The translations under genes and the position numbers were made by a program. From NCBI RefSeq assembly GCF_000003605.2, contig NW_003123418.1, positions 121,663 through 140,570 of the forward strand: DNA of 18,908 bases. Reading direction: 5' to 3'. The notes beneath the pieces are model-generated. The model saw only the letters and a list, made by a program, of their open reading frames with translations, was not told the DNA's origin and searched no databases. Shown piece after piece: positions 1 to 8,974 of this stretch. The stretch comes from Saccoglossus kowalevskii. Its lineage: Eukaryota > Hemichordata > Enteropneusta > Harrimaniidae. Position 1 is the stretch's first letter, and each line of letters opens with the position of its first letter.

Positions 1-3000
1 GTTGTATCGTGTTGAAAACTTGTGTACCATTGATATTAGTCGTCATTGCAAACAATGCATAAATGTCTAATCTGAGTTTTGTCTTGAGATGGCATCAATG
101 ATAGCTATGAAAGTTTGTCTAAAATGAAGTCTATTGTATAATATCTGTTATCCAAATGTTTAATATTTGTGCATATTACTAGATATCTGTCATGTATTGT
201 AGATGTATATTTAATGACATTGCTCGAAACATTGCAAGTCATCGAAGATCGCATCATTATAGAGAATTCCACTTGCTCGGCATTTAAACTGACCAATAAA
301 TAATTTATTTTTCAAAACTCTGATGGTGCCTATAGTGTGTGGCACATACATAAGTCTGAATGGAAAGAAGATATTATTAGCATTATAGTTAGGCATCACA
401 CGAGGGACAATGCATTGATTCTTGGCTGGAAATTTACTTTATTCAAACTTGCAAGTATGTTATTAACTCTCGTACTGTGGGCCTCAAGAGATACATCAAA
501 TACATGTACAACTTCTTTGCCTCATATGGTCATGTGATGGCCTTAGTGCAGAAGGAATCATAGCTACTGGTATAAACTATTCAACACAATTTTAATTCAC
601 ACTCACTGCCCTCACCATTGTTATTTTGAGTCATGCACTCATGGTGGTTGTTTTTGACTGGTTTTATTTCATCATGTGTTCAGGAATTGTGACCACAAGT
701 TCTGTTTTATATTTTAACTTTTTTTTTTGTAACATTCACAATAGGGTATTTTATGAATATGGAATATGTAGATTTTTAATGTGCAATTGTTTTATAAGTT
801 AGGGAGTCTGGTAAATGATCTGGCAGAATTTATATTGCAGCATACAACTGTACATAATGCAGATCTCTAGTATTTGTATATATATGTACTATCCTACATT
901 TGAATACATCTTTACAGTATGGTACCCAACACTCTGTTATAGATCTGAGCAAAGAATATCACAGTGAATCCAACTTATATTCATTGCATGTGCATGGACT
1001 CTATGGTTTGAGTAATACTGTAAACCATTTATTTTTTTCACAAATTTTGAGGGTATTCAGAGGGAAAATATTTTTTGAAAGAAACTGACTTACTGTTTTA
1101 AAGATCTTGTGCTTTACTCTGACTTACAAACTAAACAGTAGGGACCAGTCTGTGAGTTGCTAGAATCAGACAAGGAAGCCTAACCATAGAGAACAAAAAT
1201 TGTTGTCTGATTTTGTGTTTAACATTGCTCACAAGTTCGCCAACCCAATGTTGAGGTTTGAGTTTCGTAAATGTGTCGTGAACTATACTCTTAATGTGAT
1301 GTATTTATGTCAGTTATTATATACCTCGTACTGCCTGGCCTCCTAATGCTATGGGAAGTGCGCCCTCACATCAGGGCAATAATTTCCCACATCATGCTTG
1401 ACCCTACTTTCATCAATCAAAACATGTCACTCTAAATTACATCGTGTGTTTGAGGTCACGTTGTGGTAAATTGTAATATGGTATATGATAAAACTTTATG
1501 GACTGGGTGTGGCTTTTGCTGTCCTCACAAGCTTGGGCGATCACTTGACTGTATCTAGTCAATGATTAATCCTGCATGACACATCTTTAAGTCTGTTTAA
1601 GCATGTAAGGTACAAACGTTAGTGCCTTCCATGGTTTAAGTTACTGTGCATGCCTTTGTCAGAGCTGTTTTTGGAGGTTCATAAAATTGTGTATCTGATT
1701 TTTATTATTGTGATATTAATTTATTAATACATGCTTACATGTATTTGGATGTATATGAATACTTAATAGTTGTAATCATGTTAACTTAATGTGCAATAAA
1801 AACGTGTAATGGTGACTGGGTATGTAAATGATGTAGCAGATGTAATTTATAATTTGATTAAAATTTAATGTATTGTACATTGTGTTTTCTTGAAATTTAT
1901 TTTTTTTGCTGTTTTTCATTACGTACTTATTTTGTATTTTGAAACACTACCAAAAAATTCAAAATAACGTAACAAAGCTCCAGTTTCAGATGCACTAGAA
2001 TAAATATCAAATCAGTTTAGCCATTTTCAAGAAAATATTTGCTAAAATAAGAAAATTGAAGTTATGAATGACTGATAGAAAAATGAACCAAAACAATCTA
2101 ATAATGCTTCAACTGGAGTAAATCTGTATAAAAACATCTGGAATATAATTTTTTTACCAAAAATATTCACTAAAGTTTTGGTCACAAAATAAAATCTAAT
2201 TTGAGTCTATCGAAGTTGTCTGCATATACAATATCAAGGCAATTGGGCTTGTCATTTTCAAAAAGTCAAAAATAATATTTTTTACAAAAAGATTTTACCT
2301 GAAATTTGTAGGTATTGTCACAAAATGAACAAATCTGAAAGTATGTGTGACCAGTCAGTTGATGACTGACAAGTCAGTAATATGAATAGCGGAACTATTA
2401 AAAAGTATCCCAAACCAGAATCAAATTTTAATCAGACATCATTCAGGTGTAAGCATACAATGTCTTTTATAACTATTAGACCACTAAGAGGTCAGTGTTC
2501 AAGAATTCATGGTTCTGTAATTTCAATGATTTCAGGATAGCGCCCTCAGGAGCCCAACTCAAATCAGTCCCTCTTTCCCAGACTGGGAGAAGCAAGTATA
2601 TTAAATTAATTTGAAAGTACAGACCTCGCTATGCTTTGGTCATGTATATATGAAGTATCACTTTTGCTAGATTTTTTTCATCTTTATTATGAACCACAGT
2701 ATCTCAAGGCACTCCCGCCTACATGTGCATCCCTTTCAAACATTGCTTGTATGCATAATACAAAAGAAAATATTGAAATTGCCTTGTATAACACTTGCAC
2801 ACAACCTCAGCTCATTTCATTTGGGCTTGGCAATGTCACATGTATACAAGCAATAACAGCACTTTCACTGCTACTACAAACAGTTTGAATGCTGGAATTG
2901 TCTTTCAAGACAACAAATATGGTTAGCCATTTTATTCAATTTTACAAAGGATTACAAATAAAATCTGTGTTCTACAATTTGGTCATTACAAATATTCCTT

Positions 3001-3887
3001 GCTTAAATCTCAAGTCATCATGATCAATTTTGAATACATACATACATTACAGCATTTCTGTTGCATTCATGGGACCAGGATCACAGAGATACACCAAAGT
3101 TTATTTTCAGCTCAAGCAAAACTTTATATTTGCATATCTTTGTGTATCTGAAGTGGCAACATTTGAAAAAAATTGTTAGGGTAAAAAATTCATACTGGTT
3201 TTCAAATAATCAGGAGAAAAGAGGAATCTAATGTTTACAACCCATTGAAAGATAATAAAGAAAGAAATCAGAATATGTAAAATACTTGTAAAATTATGCT
3301 GGTAATACATTGGCAAATACATATATAAACTACTTTTTGCTACCCCCTCCAGCTATACAAATTATTCAACAACCCTTGTAAACAGAATCAACCAAAGAGA
3401 ACACCAATATTAAGAACTGAACTAAAAGATTAAAGTCTTCCACCAATCACGTTAGACTAATATAAATATAAGGTGTTATTTGTTTTAAAAAGTTTAATAT
3501 TATTCCCAGTAAGGAAGTGATGTTATACAGGTGAGAAATGTACTCAAGACTATAGTCTGTGATGTCCACAAGGACTGGAGATGTTGAAATGGCAGCAATA
3601 ACAACCACTTAGAAATCAACTGAACGACAGCGTAATAAATGACAGTCTGAGACCATGTGGGTTGGGATCTCTTGGAGTACGGTGCCAGTAGATACATGTA
3701 GAAATAAGTGACAGAAATACAAGTCTATCTCTAGTACTGATTTCCAACCAATCACCTGAAAAACAATCAAATAGTATTATATAGTAATTTAAAGCAATGT
3801 ACTAAACAAACATGCCACTAATATTTAATCAGCAACATAGGAAAATTAAGTGCCCATGAGAATGGAAATAATTAGACTGTCAGAGTT
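1..3887. other. intergenic region without recognisable genes
   Basis: I find no coding sequence I can support. The open frames are short, low in conservation-like features and not joined by plausible splice sites. The DNA is AT-rich with T-rich runs. An AATAAA hexamer on the plus strand at 1795-1800, followed by GT-rich sequence, could end a plus-strand transcript entering from the left, making 1-1800 a possible 3' UTR; this is inference only. The motif GCGCCCTC recurs near 1361 and 2541, as in many invertebrate repeat remnants. Confidence 0.5.
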
Positions 3888-3927
3888 CTGCCCAGCGTGG
3901 GCAGATCCCAGGACTGTTAACAGTCCT
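3888..3927. repeat. two adjacent perfect palindromes
   Basis: CTGCCCA-GCG-TGGGCAG (3888-3904) is a 7-bp stem with a 3-nt loop. Six bases later AGGACTGTTAACAGTCCT (3910-3927) is a perfect 18-bp palindrome. They lie directly left of the inverted-repeat element starting at 3930 and have no counterpart on its right side. They could be the end of another mobile element or protein-binding sites. Confidence 0.6.
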
Positions 3928-3929
3928 CA

Positions 3930-4283
3930 GGCCTAATTTGTTAGTATACTAAATCAGCATCACTGAAGGATTTTGCAAGAAATGCTGCAAGCATTTCAGC
4001 GAAGACGCCCTCACACGAGATTACATGGTTTTCCAATATTACTGAACAGAGTGATTGACAGCTCATGCACAAAGCAACTACCCAATCACAGATTCGGTGG
4101 ACACGTCATTGCATACTGTACTGTAAACCGAGCCATGCTTCGCCTATTATTAAAACTGATAGATGTCAATCGCTTGCATGCATAATTAATATCAAGGGAA
4201 ACTATGCAGAACTGAACAGCCCTCCGCTGAAATGCTGCATCATTTCTTGCAAACACCTTCTACGTATACTAACAAATTAGGCC
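3930..4283. mobile_element. MITE-like element with long terminal inverted repeats
   Basis: The left end (3930 to about 4011) and the reverse complement of the right end (4283 to about 4211) share GGCCTAATTTGTTAGTATAC at the tip. Further in they share the blocks TTTGCAAGAAATG and GCATTTCAGCG. The left arm carries an extra ~11 bp after the first block. The ~354-bp unit has no coding capacity; open frames at 3973-4185 and 4065-4280 are incidental. No clear target-site duplication is visible, so the superfamily is undetermined. It lies just downstream of the LIN7 3' end. Confidence 0.75.
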
Positions 4284-4346
4284 AGTTGATAGTCTAGGAA
4301 ATAATGGAAACACAAGAAAAGATAACAAAATAAAAAACATCACAAC

Positions 4347-4352
4347 TTTATT
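4347..4352 (-). terminator. candidate LIN7 polyadenylation signal
   Basis: AATAAA on the minus strand, 28 bp past the LIN7 stop codon. It would give an unusually short 3' UTR, so a more distal site may also be used. Confidence 0.4.
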
Positions 4353-4380
4353 ACAACCATAATAAATATTTACCATTGTT

Positions 4381-4539
4381 CTACTGTTGTTGTTGACGTC
4401 TACGTGCCATTCGTTGTTTATCAAATCTAGCTTCCATTTCTTCAAGTACTTTTGGTGTATAGCGTACAACCAATTTGACAGTACCTTGGGCTGCCTTTAA
4501 TAAGTCAACAGCTTTTTCATGGTGTTCACCTTCAACAGA
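4381..4539 (-). CDS. LIN7: LIN7 coding exon 5 (terminal)
   Basis: Acceptor TACTACAG|TCT. Encodes residues 147-198: the end of PDZ ([27 protein letters not shown]) and the basic, Gln-ending tail, then TAG. Upstream in-frame sequence to 4578 is intron read-through. Confidence 0.96.
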   Translation of the reverse strand, partial: SVEGEHHEKAVDLLKAAQGTVKLVVRYTPKVLEEMEARFDKQRMARRRQQQQ

Positions 4540-7500
4540 CTGTAGTAGAAATGTATAGCAAGACATAATGTCACACAAGCGTGTTTTGAATTAGCTATCA
4601 GTCAATTAACTTATGCGAACAAACAACACAGCTTATTTGCATATGAGAAGACGCATGAAATTTACAAGACATTCATATATGGTCATGTGATCTAAAAATT
4701 TATTAAACATGATTATGATTAATTATTTGATACACATTGTTCATGTTTTCATGGCTAAGTCAACAGTTTGCAAATTTATCACACAGTGATTTTACAATGG
4801 TGTATGGTCTATGATGTTATATACTATTTCATTAAAATGAAAATAATTCTAAGAACTAGAATAATCCTAATTGAATTCAAGTCAACTTGACTTTCATTTC
4901 ATGATGGCCTGGTCTGGTCAACAGCGAACACTTTGCGTAGTAATTATAGTACTCAAGATGGAAGGATTTACAGTGAAACTCAGAATTATTCAGACAGCAC
5001 TAGGCGTTTGCTCTGTTCTACATTTTATGGTGCCATTTGACTGATCATGGCATGCTTTATATGATCTACCAGTTCATAGGAGTGGTTGAACATGATTTGC
5101 AAATCTAGTGTACATATTGAATTTGAGAAATATTAAAACACATTTAAATAACCTGTATATTTTAATAAATGCATCCATTATCAAAAAAGCTTCACTTTAC
5201 TTTCATTTAGTATAATGGAATGATATAAACTGTACATGTCAATTGACAAAAACCAACGTGTTTTGCAAAGCTGCATGCCATCTTTCTAACTGACTATCTG
5301 AATAATCCTCAGAACCACTGTAAGAGAGATGTGAAACTGTCTATTTTATTTCTGTGATAACTAAACAAATATGCTAAGTACAATTTCACTACAAAGAGAA
5401 AACAAGACTTACCACTCCATTTACTGAAAGCAACTGGTCTCCACGTTTCAGACCCCCATGCCTATCAGCTACACCACCTGGTATGATACGGGATATATAG
5501 ATTGGAGAGTTCTGTTCTTTTCCACCCATCACATTGAATCCTAAGCCTTCATCAGTTTTGGGAAGTTCTACAACACGGGGATGAGCATGGCCCTCACTGG
5601 CAGCAAATGCAGCAACAGTTGCCTACAATACAAATGTATTGACAAATAAGTGTTCATCAAACATTCCTCAAAAGTGTTGTTTCTAAGTAAATTTGGTACA
5701 GAGAAATAGGTAAGATTTCATCTTCAAACGCACCTTGAATCAGATGTATTTTAAAACAAAATGCATGAATTTAAACGAAATATTTCTTTGAAATTTCACT
5801 GAGAAAATTCCAACACAAAAATGTTACAAGCAGAAACATTGATACTCACCTTGGCAGTGGCATTGGCTCTGATTTCTTGACTCCCTGAAATATCCACAGT
5901 TTCGTGGACATGCTCATAAACCTCACATACAGCAGTAAAGAATTCACTTTGGAGTACTTTCTGGAGAGCAGCTAACTTCTGAGATGGTACTTGGCCACCT
6001 GAAAATTGTCAACACACAACAGACATGATTAGGCAGGTTCATCAAAAATCAAATCTTTTGACCTCTGCACCACCAAGTCTTAATCCCTAGCTACAAGACA
6101 TTCATGATCGAAATAAAAATAATAAAAATTTGGTTAAATTTGTAAAATCTGTATGAAGAAATTAATAAATCAATAATGACATTTTTTTTCTACAACGGCA
6201 CTTCAAAACTAAAGTCAGCGATTTTTCATTGATCTATCTATTATTTGTGTAACGCTACGATCACCGTAATATTGTCAGCTGACGGCATTGCGTTGAACGG
6301 GTATTCACCGCTGCTGTTTCGATCATCGGCCCCTGACTTTTTTGTTTAAAAATACACAAACTTAGAATGTTTGCTTAATTAAAACGATTCATTGATGATT
6401 AACTTAGAAATTACATCAAAATCGCCAACGAAATGTTGTTTTTTAAACATTGCGGAAAAACATGCACTCTGCGCCGCCATCTTTGTTACCTTAATCAAAA
6501 TCTCCGTTGTAACCCAGCATGCATCGGTTGTGATGTCACTACATGCGTTACGTCGCCTTAGGGTGGTGTTCCTTGGTAATGACGCACTATGAATGAGGTA
6601 TTTCTAGAGGTCAGGGTTTGTTTTTTCCTCGTCCGTCTCGTCTGCAGTTGAATAATTTTTACTTCGATTTATTTACAGTTTTTTTTTTTCGATGCGACTT
6701 AATTTCACTTGTTTTTTTAATTCTTGGTAATTAGTGTCACTGGCGATGAAGTAGTAAAAACGCAATTAATCGCAGTGCAGCAACTCGGGATAGACCATCC
6801 CGACGCAATGGGCAAATTATTACTACCCTAGTATTTTGGGTTTGCCAGCTCCGCACCCTTGATAGACTTGGTAACTTCTTGTAGACTTCCGTTTTTATCA
6901 CTGTTTTTGTAAGGCTAACTATGTACAAAGGCGGGATTACCTTTCGATCAATACATGTTATTGTATAAAGGTGTGCTAGACGAGGCTGACACTTGTAAAC
7001 AATACAACGTGAATAAGCATCGCGGGCAGTATTTCAAGGATCGCGGGCGAAACAAAAGCGACGCGGCTGTTTGTCTAAGCGACGCGGGCCCGCAGTGCTT
7101 AAAAGACCTGGGGAGAACACTGTACATTTACATATATATTTCTTTTCAAGTTGGAATAACAGCTTTGAAATGAATAATATTCACATGTACTTACTTTTTT
7201 GGAGATTTTCTAATAATTCCACAGCACGTCTCACATCTAAAAATTGAATAAAGATGATTAATTATTTGTTACACATTGTTCATTATGGCTAAGTCAACAA
7301 TTTTCAAATTTATCACAGTGATTTCACAATGGTGTAGGGTCTATGATATTATGTACTATTTCATTAAAATGAAAATGATTCTAAGAACTAGAATAATCCT
7401 AATTGAATTCAAGTCAACTTGACTTTCATTTCATGATGGCCTGGTCTGGTCAACAGCGAACACTTTGCGTAGTAATTATAGTACTCAAGATGGAAGGATT

Positions 7501-8553
7501 TATATATTCATAGCACTAGTAGCAATAATTTAGGACAACCTCAGATGTAAATTCATCATACTGGAAAATACAATGAATTATTGAGATTGATTTGTTTATT
7601 GGCAGTTTGAGTTTTACTGCATATGATAATTACGTATAAATTCTTTTATATTATCAGCGCCAAGTAACAGAAGTTGATAAAAACAATGATTTTGTTACAC
7701 TTGTATATTGCACACTGGTTGAATTTTTAGGGATAATAATTTTGCGTAGATATTAATTAGGGGTGGACCATTAGAAACTCTTGGGCGATGACAAAAAAAA
7801 ACTATGATAAATATTTTTTTCCATCACTTCCATATTTTTTTTTTACTCTGTGTGTAATATTTTTCCCTAATAAATAGACATGCAGATTTTTTCTTTAGTT
7901 ATTGATCTCTTTAGCATATTTTGTGACAATTATATAAACCCAAAACAAGAGGTGAAAAACTAAATATAACAAGAATTATTAGATTTGTGTTTGACGTCAG
8001 TTTGTTTATCACTCCACTGTAACGGAAATATATTTGAAGAATTTGCGGCTGAGGGTTTTGTATAAATCAGTGTATTAACAAGAAAAAAAACAAGATGACA
8101 TGGATGAGACAGAAAAACACCTTATCACTATGAATAGAACAATTTAGTCAAGATCCGGATAGGAAGAATAGCCGTATGCGCATTAAATCACGATTGTGGT
8201 AGCGTACCGGTTGGTAAAACTGTGATATGGCAATGATCCAATACGTAGAAATAAAACAAAACGTATCACTAATATAGCTAGTATGATGTCAACATCGTTA
8301 TTCGCTACTACTAGTAATTGCCCAAGTCAGCCAAGCCCAATCGTAATTTCATTGGTGAACTGACCATTTATCTTCAAAGACACGCCGTCAAAATCCTTAC
8401 GCGGCATTTCACGAAATTCACATCACTCAATGTGTACATGTAGAAAAAAATACACTTAAATGCAATTTGGCGAAGAAACCGCAAAAAGATTGATAGGAAT
8501 TACGTTAAATAGTTACCTCGCTCCAAATTCAGAGATTCTCCAGTGGCTGCCAT
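4381..8553 (-). CDS. LIN7: LIN7 (Veli/MALS) L27-PDZ scaffold protein, complete, five coding exons
   Basis: Coding exons in order are 8553-8517, 7236-7195, 5998-5850, 5622-5413 and 4539-4381. They total 597 nt, giving 198 residues plus TAG, close to the ~197 residues of vertebrate LIN7C. Every junction is GT/AG and the frame is continuous. An L27 domain lies at about residues 10-65 and a PDZ domain at about 93-175, with the ligand-binding loop E-GLGF at 101-105 followed by [14 protein letters not shown]. The tail is basic and glutamine-rich, ending [11 protein letters not shown]7 proteins join CASK/LIN-2 and other MAGUKs through L27 and bind receptor or channel C-termini through PDZ, at epithelial junctions and synapses. 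The start is chosen from the family-like N-terminus MAATGES and its good context (AAAATGG). Family assignment is secure; which vertebrate paralogue it matches is not meaningful if the gene is single-copy. Confidence 0.96.
4715..4970. repeat. dispersed repeat copy 1 (LIN7 intron 4)
   Basis: About 256 bp nearly identical, in the same orientation, to 7254-7502. The last ~120 bp show no visible difference. A weaker match may extend to about 5003. It contains the inverted repeat AAGTCAA-C-TTGACTT. There are no terminal inverted repeats or open frame, so it may be a short non-autonomous element or a local duplication. The rest of intron 4 (4540-5412) holds nothing recognisable. Confidence 0.85.
5413..5622 (-). 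CDS. LIN7: LIN7 coding exon 4
   Basis: Acceptor TTGTAG|GCA and donor GTG|GTAAGT. Encodes residues 77-146, from [12 protein letters not shown] through most of the PDZ domain, including GLGF and [17 protein letters not shown]. This is the most conserved part of the family. Confidence 0.97.
5850..5998 (-). CDS. LIN7: LIN7 coding exon 3
   Basis: Acceptor TTTTCAG|GTGG and donor AAG|GTGAGT. Encodes residues 27-76 (first codon completed from exon 2), covering the rest of L27 ([18 protein letters not shown]) and the conserved ANATAK linker. Confidence 0.95.
6473..6586. promoter_or_regulatory. candidate internal promoter or enhancer in LIN7 intron 2
   Basis: Within 114 bp are four promoter-type motifs. 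AAGATGGCGGC on the minus strand (6473-6483) is the YY1 consensus. CCCAGCATGCA on the plus strand (6513-6523) resembles the ZNF143/Staf core. GTGATGTCAC (6530-6539) is one change from a palindromic CRE. TTACGTCG and TGACGCA are further CRE-like sites. The YY1 motif includes an ATG opening a 33-codon minus-strand frame (MAAQSACF...) that I do not recognise. The reading as a promoter is inference from vertebrate motif knowledge. Confidence 0.3.
7021..7103. repeat. four-copy ~21-bp CGCGGGC tandem repeat
   Basis: CGCGGGC or CGCGGCT starts at 7021, 7042, 7062 and 7083, spaced 21, 20 and 21 bp. The last copy extends into the palindrome GCGGGCCCGC (7084-7093). The GC-rich heads are separated by diverged AT-richer tails. 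Confidence 0.55.
7195..7236 (-). CDS. LIN7: LIN7 coding exon 2 (42 nt)
   Basis: A very short exon between TTTTTAG| and |GTAAGTAC. It encodes [14 protein letters not shown], the first helix of the L27 domain. It enters and leaves one base into a codon and fits exons 1 and 3 exactly. Confidence 0.93.
7254..7502. repeat. dispersed repeat copy 2 (LIN7 intron 1)
   Basis: Direct-orientation partner of 4715-4970, starting 17 bp beyond the exon 2 acceptor boundary. It has small deletions in the 5' half relative to copy 1 and may extend weakly to 7519. Exons 2, 3 and 4 of LIN7 lie between the two copies. Confidence 0.85.
7520..8516. other. remainder of LIN7 intron 1
   Basis: AT-rich intron without genes. 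A short sequence near 7760 (GGGGTGGACCATTAGAA) resembles the end of a repeat common in marine invertebrates, from memory, and is too short to classify. CpG content rises from about 8140 toward the shared promoter. Confidence 0.4.
8517..8553 (-). CDS. LIN7: LIN7 coding exon 1
   Basis: Encodes residues 1-12 plus one base ([12 protein letters not shown], then G of the Asp codon). The donor is CGAG|GTAACT. The ATG lies 117 bases from the ACSS3 ATG on the other strand. Confidence 0.93.
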
Positions 8554-8669
8554 TTTGGGTGTAAATGAAGGTGACGCCGTGCCGAAGGCTACTATGTCGG
8601 CAATGTTCGGTAAAACTCGGAAATGCTCCCTGGTAGAGGTTACATGCAAGGGTCACGACGCACAACAAC
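8554..8669. promoter_or_regulatory. bidirectional promoter between LIN7 and ACSS3
   Basis: The 116 bp between the divergent start codons is rich in CpG and lacks a TATA box. It contains TGACGCCG and GTCACGACG, which are CRE-like half-sites. Both start codons sit in ATGGC contexts (AAAATGGCAGC for LIN7, AACATGGCGAG for ACSS3) resembling YY1-type initiator elements. An upstream ATG at 8644, out of frame with ACSS3, would overlap its start if included in the 5' UTR. Transcription start sites cannot be placed, so promoter elements may extend into either first exon or intron. Confidence 0.7.
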
Positions 8670-8974
8670 ATGGCGAGTCTGTTGTTGAACACATGTCGAT
8701 TTAAACACTTATTGAGTGCTTCAACATGTTTGCGACAGTATCATCAAGTCACACCTACAAAATACCGAACATTGTCAAAATATCTACGAAACATTAATTA
8801 TTCTGTGTGTCGAAACTTTTCGAAATCCGTCAGACTTGCAAGTGAGTACGATGAAGTATTCCGAGAATCACTGAGCCACCCAGAGGAGTTTTGGGGCGAA
8901 GCCGCCGAAAAGATCACCTGGCACAAGCCTTTCGAACGAGTTCTGGATCATACTAATCCACCGTTCACAAAGTG
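8670..8974 (+). CDS. ACSS3: ACSS3 exon 1
   Basis: Encodes residues 1-101 plus TG of Trp102: presequence, then the N-terminal domain from about residue 59 ([11 protein letters not shown]). Donor AAGTG|GTAAGT. First ATG after the in-frame stop at 8634. Confidence 0.92.

Larger units (their letters stand above)
5999..7194. other. LIN7 intron 2 with a CpG-richer interior
   Basis: This 1.2-kb intron contrasts with its AT-rich neighbours: CpG dinucleotides are frequent from about 6240 to 7110. It carries promoter-type motifs (6473-6586), a hairpin TCGGGAT-AGACC-ATCCCGA near 6786-6804 and a short GC-rich tandem repeat (7021-7103). Open frames here (6392-6592 plus; 6737-6928 minus; 6955-7173 plus) show no recognisable protein. 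Confidence 0.5.

Noticed and set aside
2631-2888. 85-residue plus-strand open frame in the intergenic region
   Set aside because: No recognisable domain, poor context, AT-rich composition and no adjoining exons; its length is consistent with chance.
3973-4280. Two overlapping plus-strand open frames of 70 and 71 residues
   Set aside because: They fall inside the TIR element and overlap in different frames with no protein-like features.
3870-4300. Extension of the TIRs outward (TAGACTGTCA near 3873 versus TAGACTATCA on the reverse strand near 4295)
   Set aside because: Only about 10 bases match and the spacing to the tips differs by ~40 bp because of the palindromes; chance cannot be excluded.
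6737-6928. 63-residue minus-strand open frame in LIN7 intron 2
   Set aside because: No family resemblance and no splice signals fitting LIN7 phases; the repeat and hairpin content explains the sequence.
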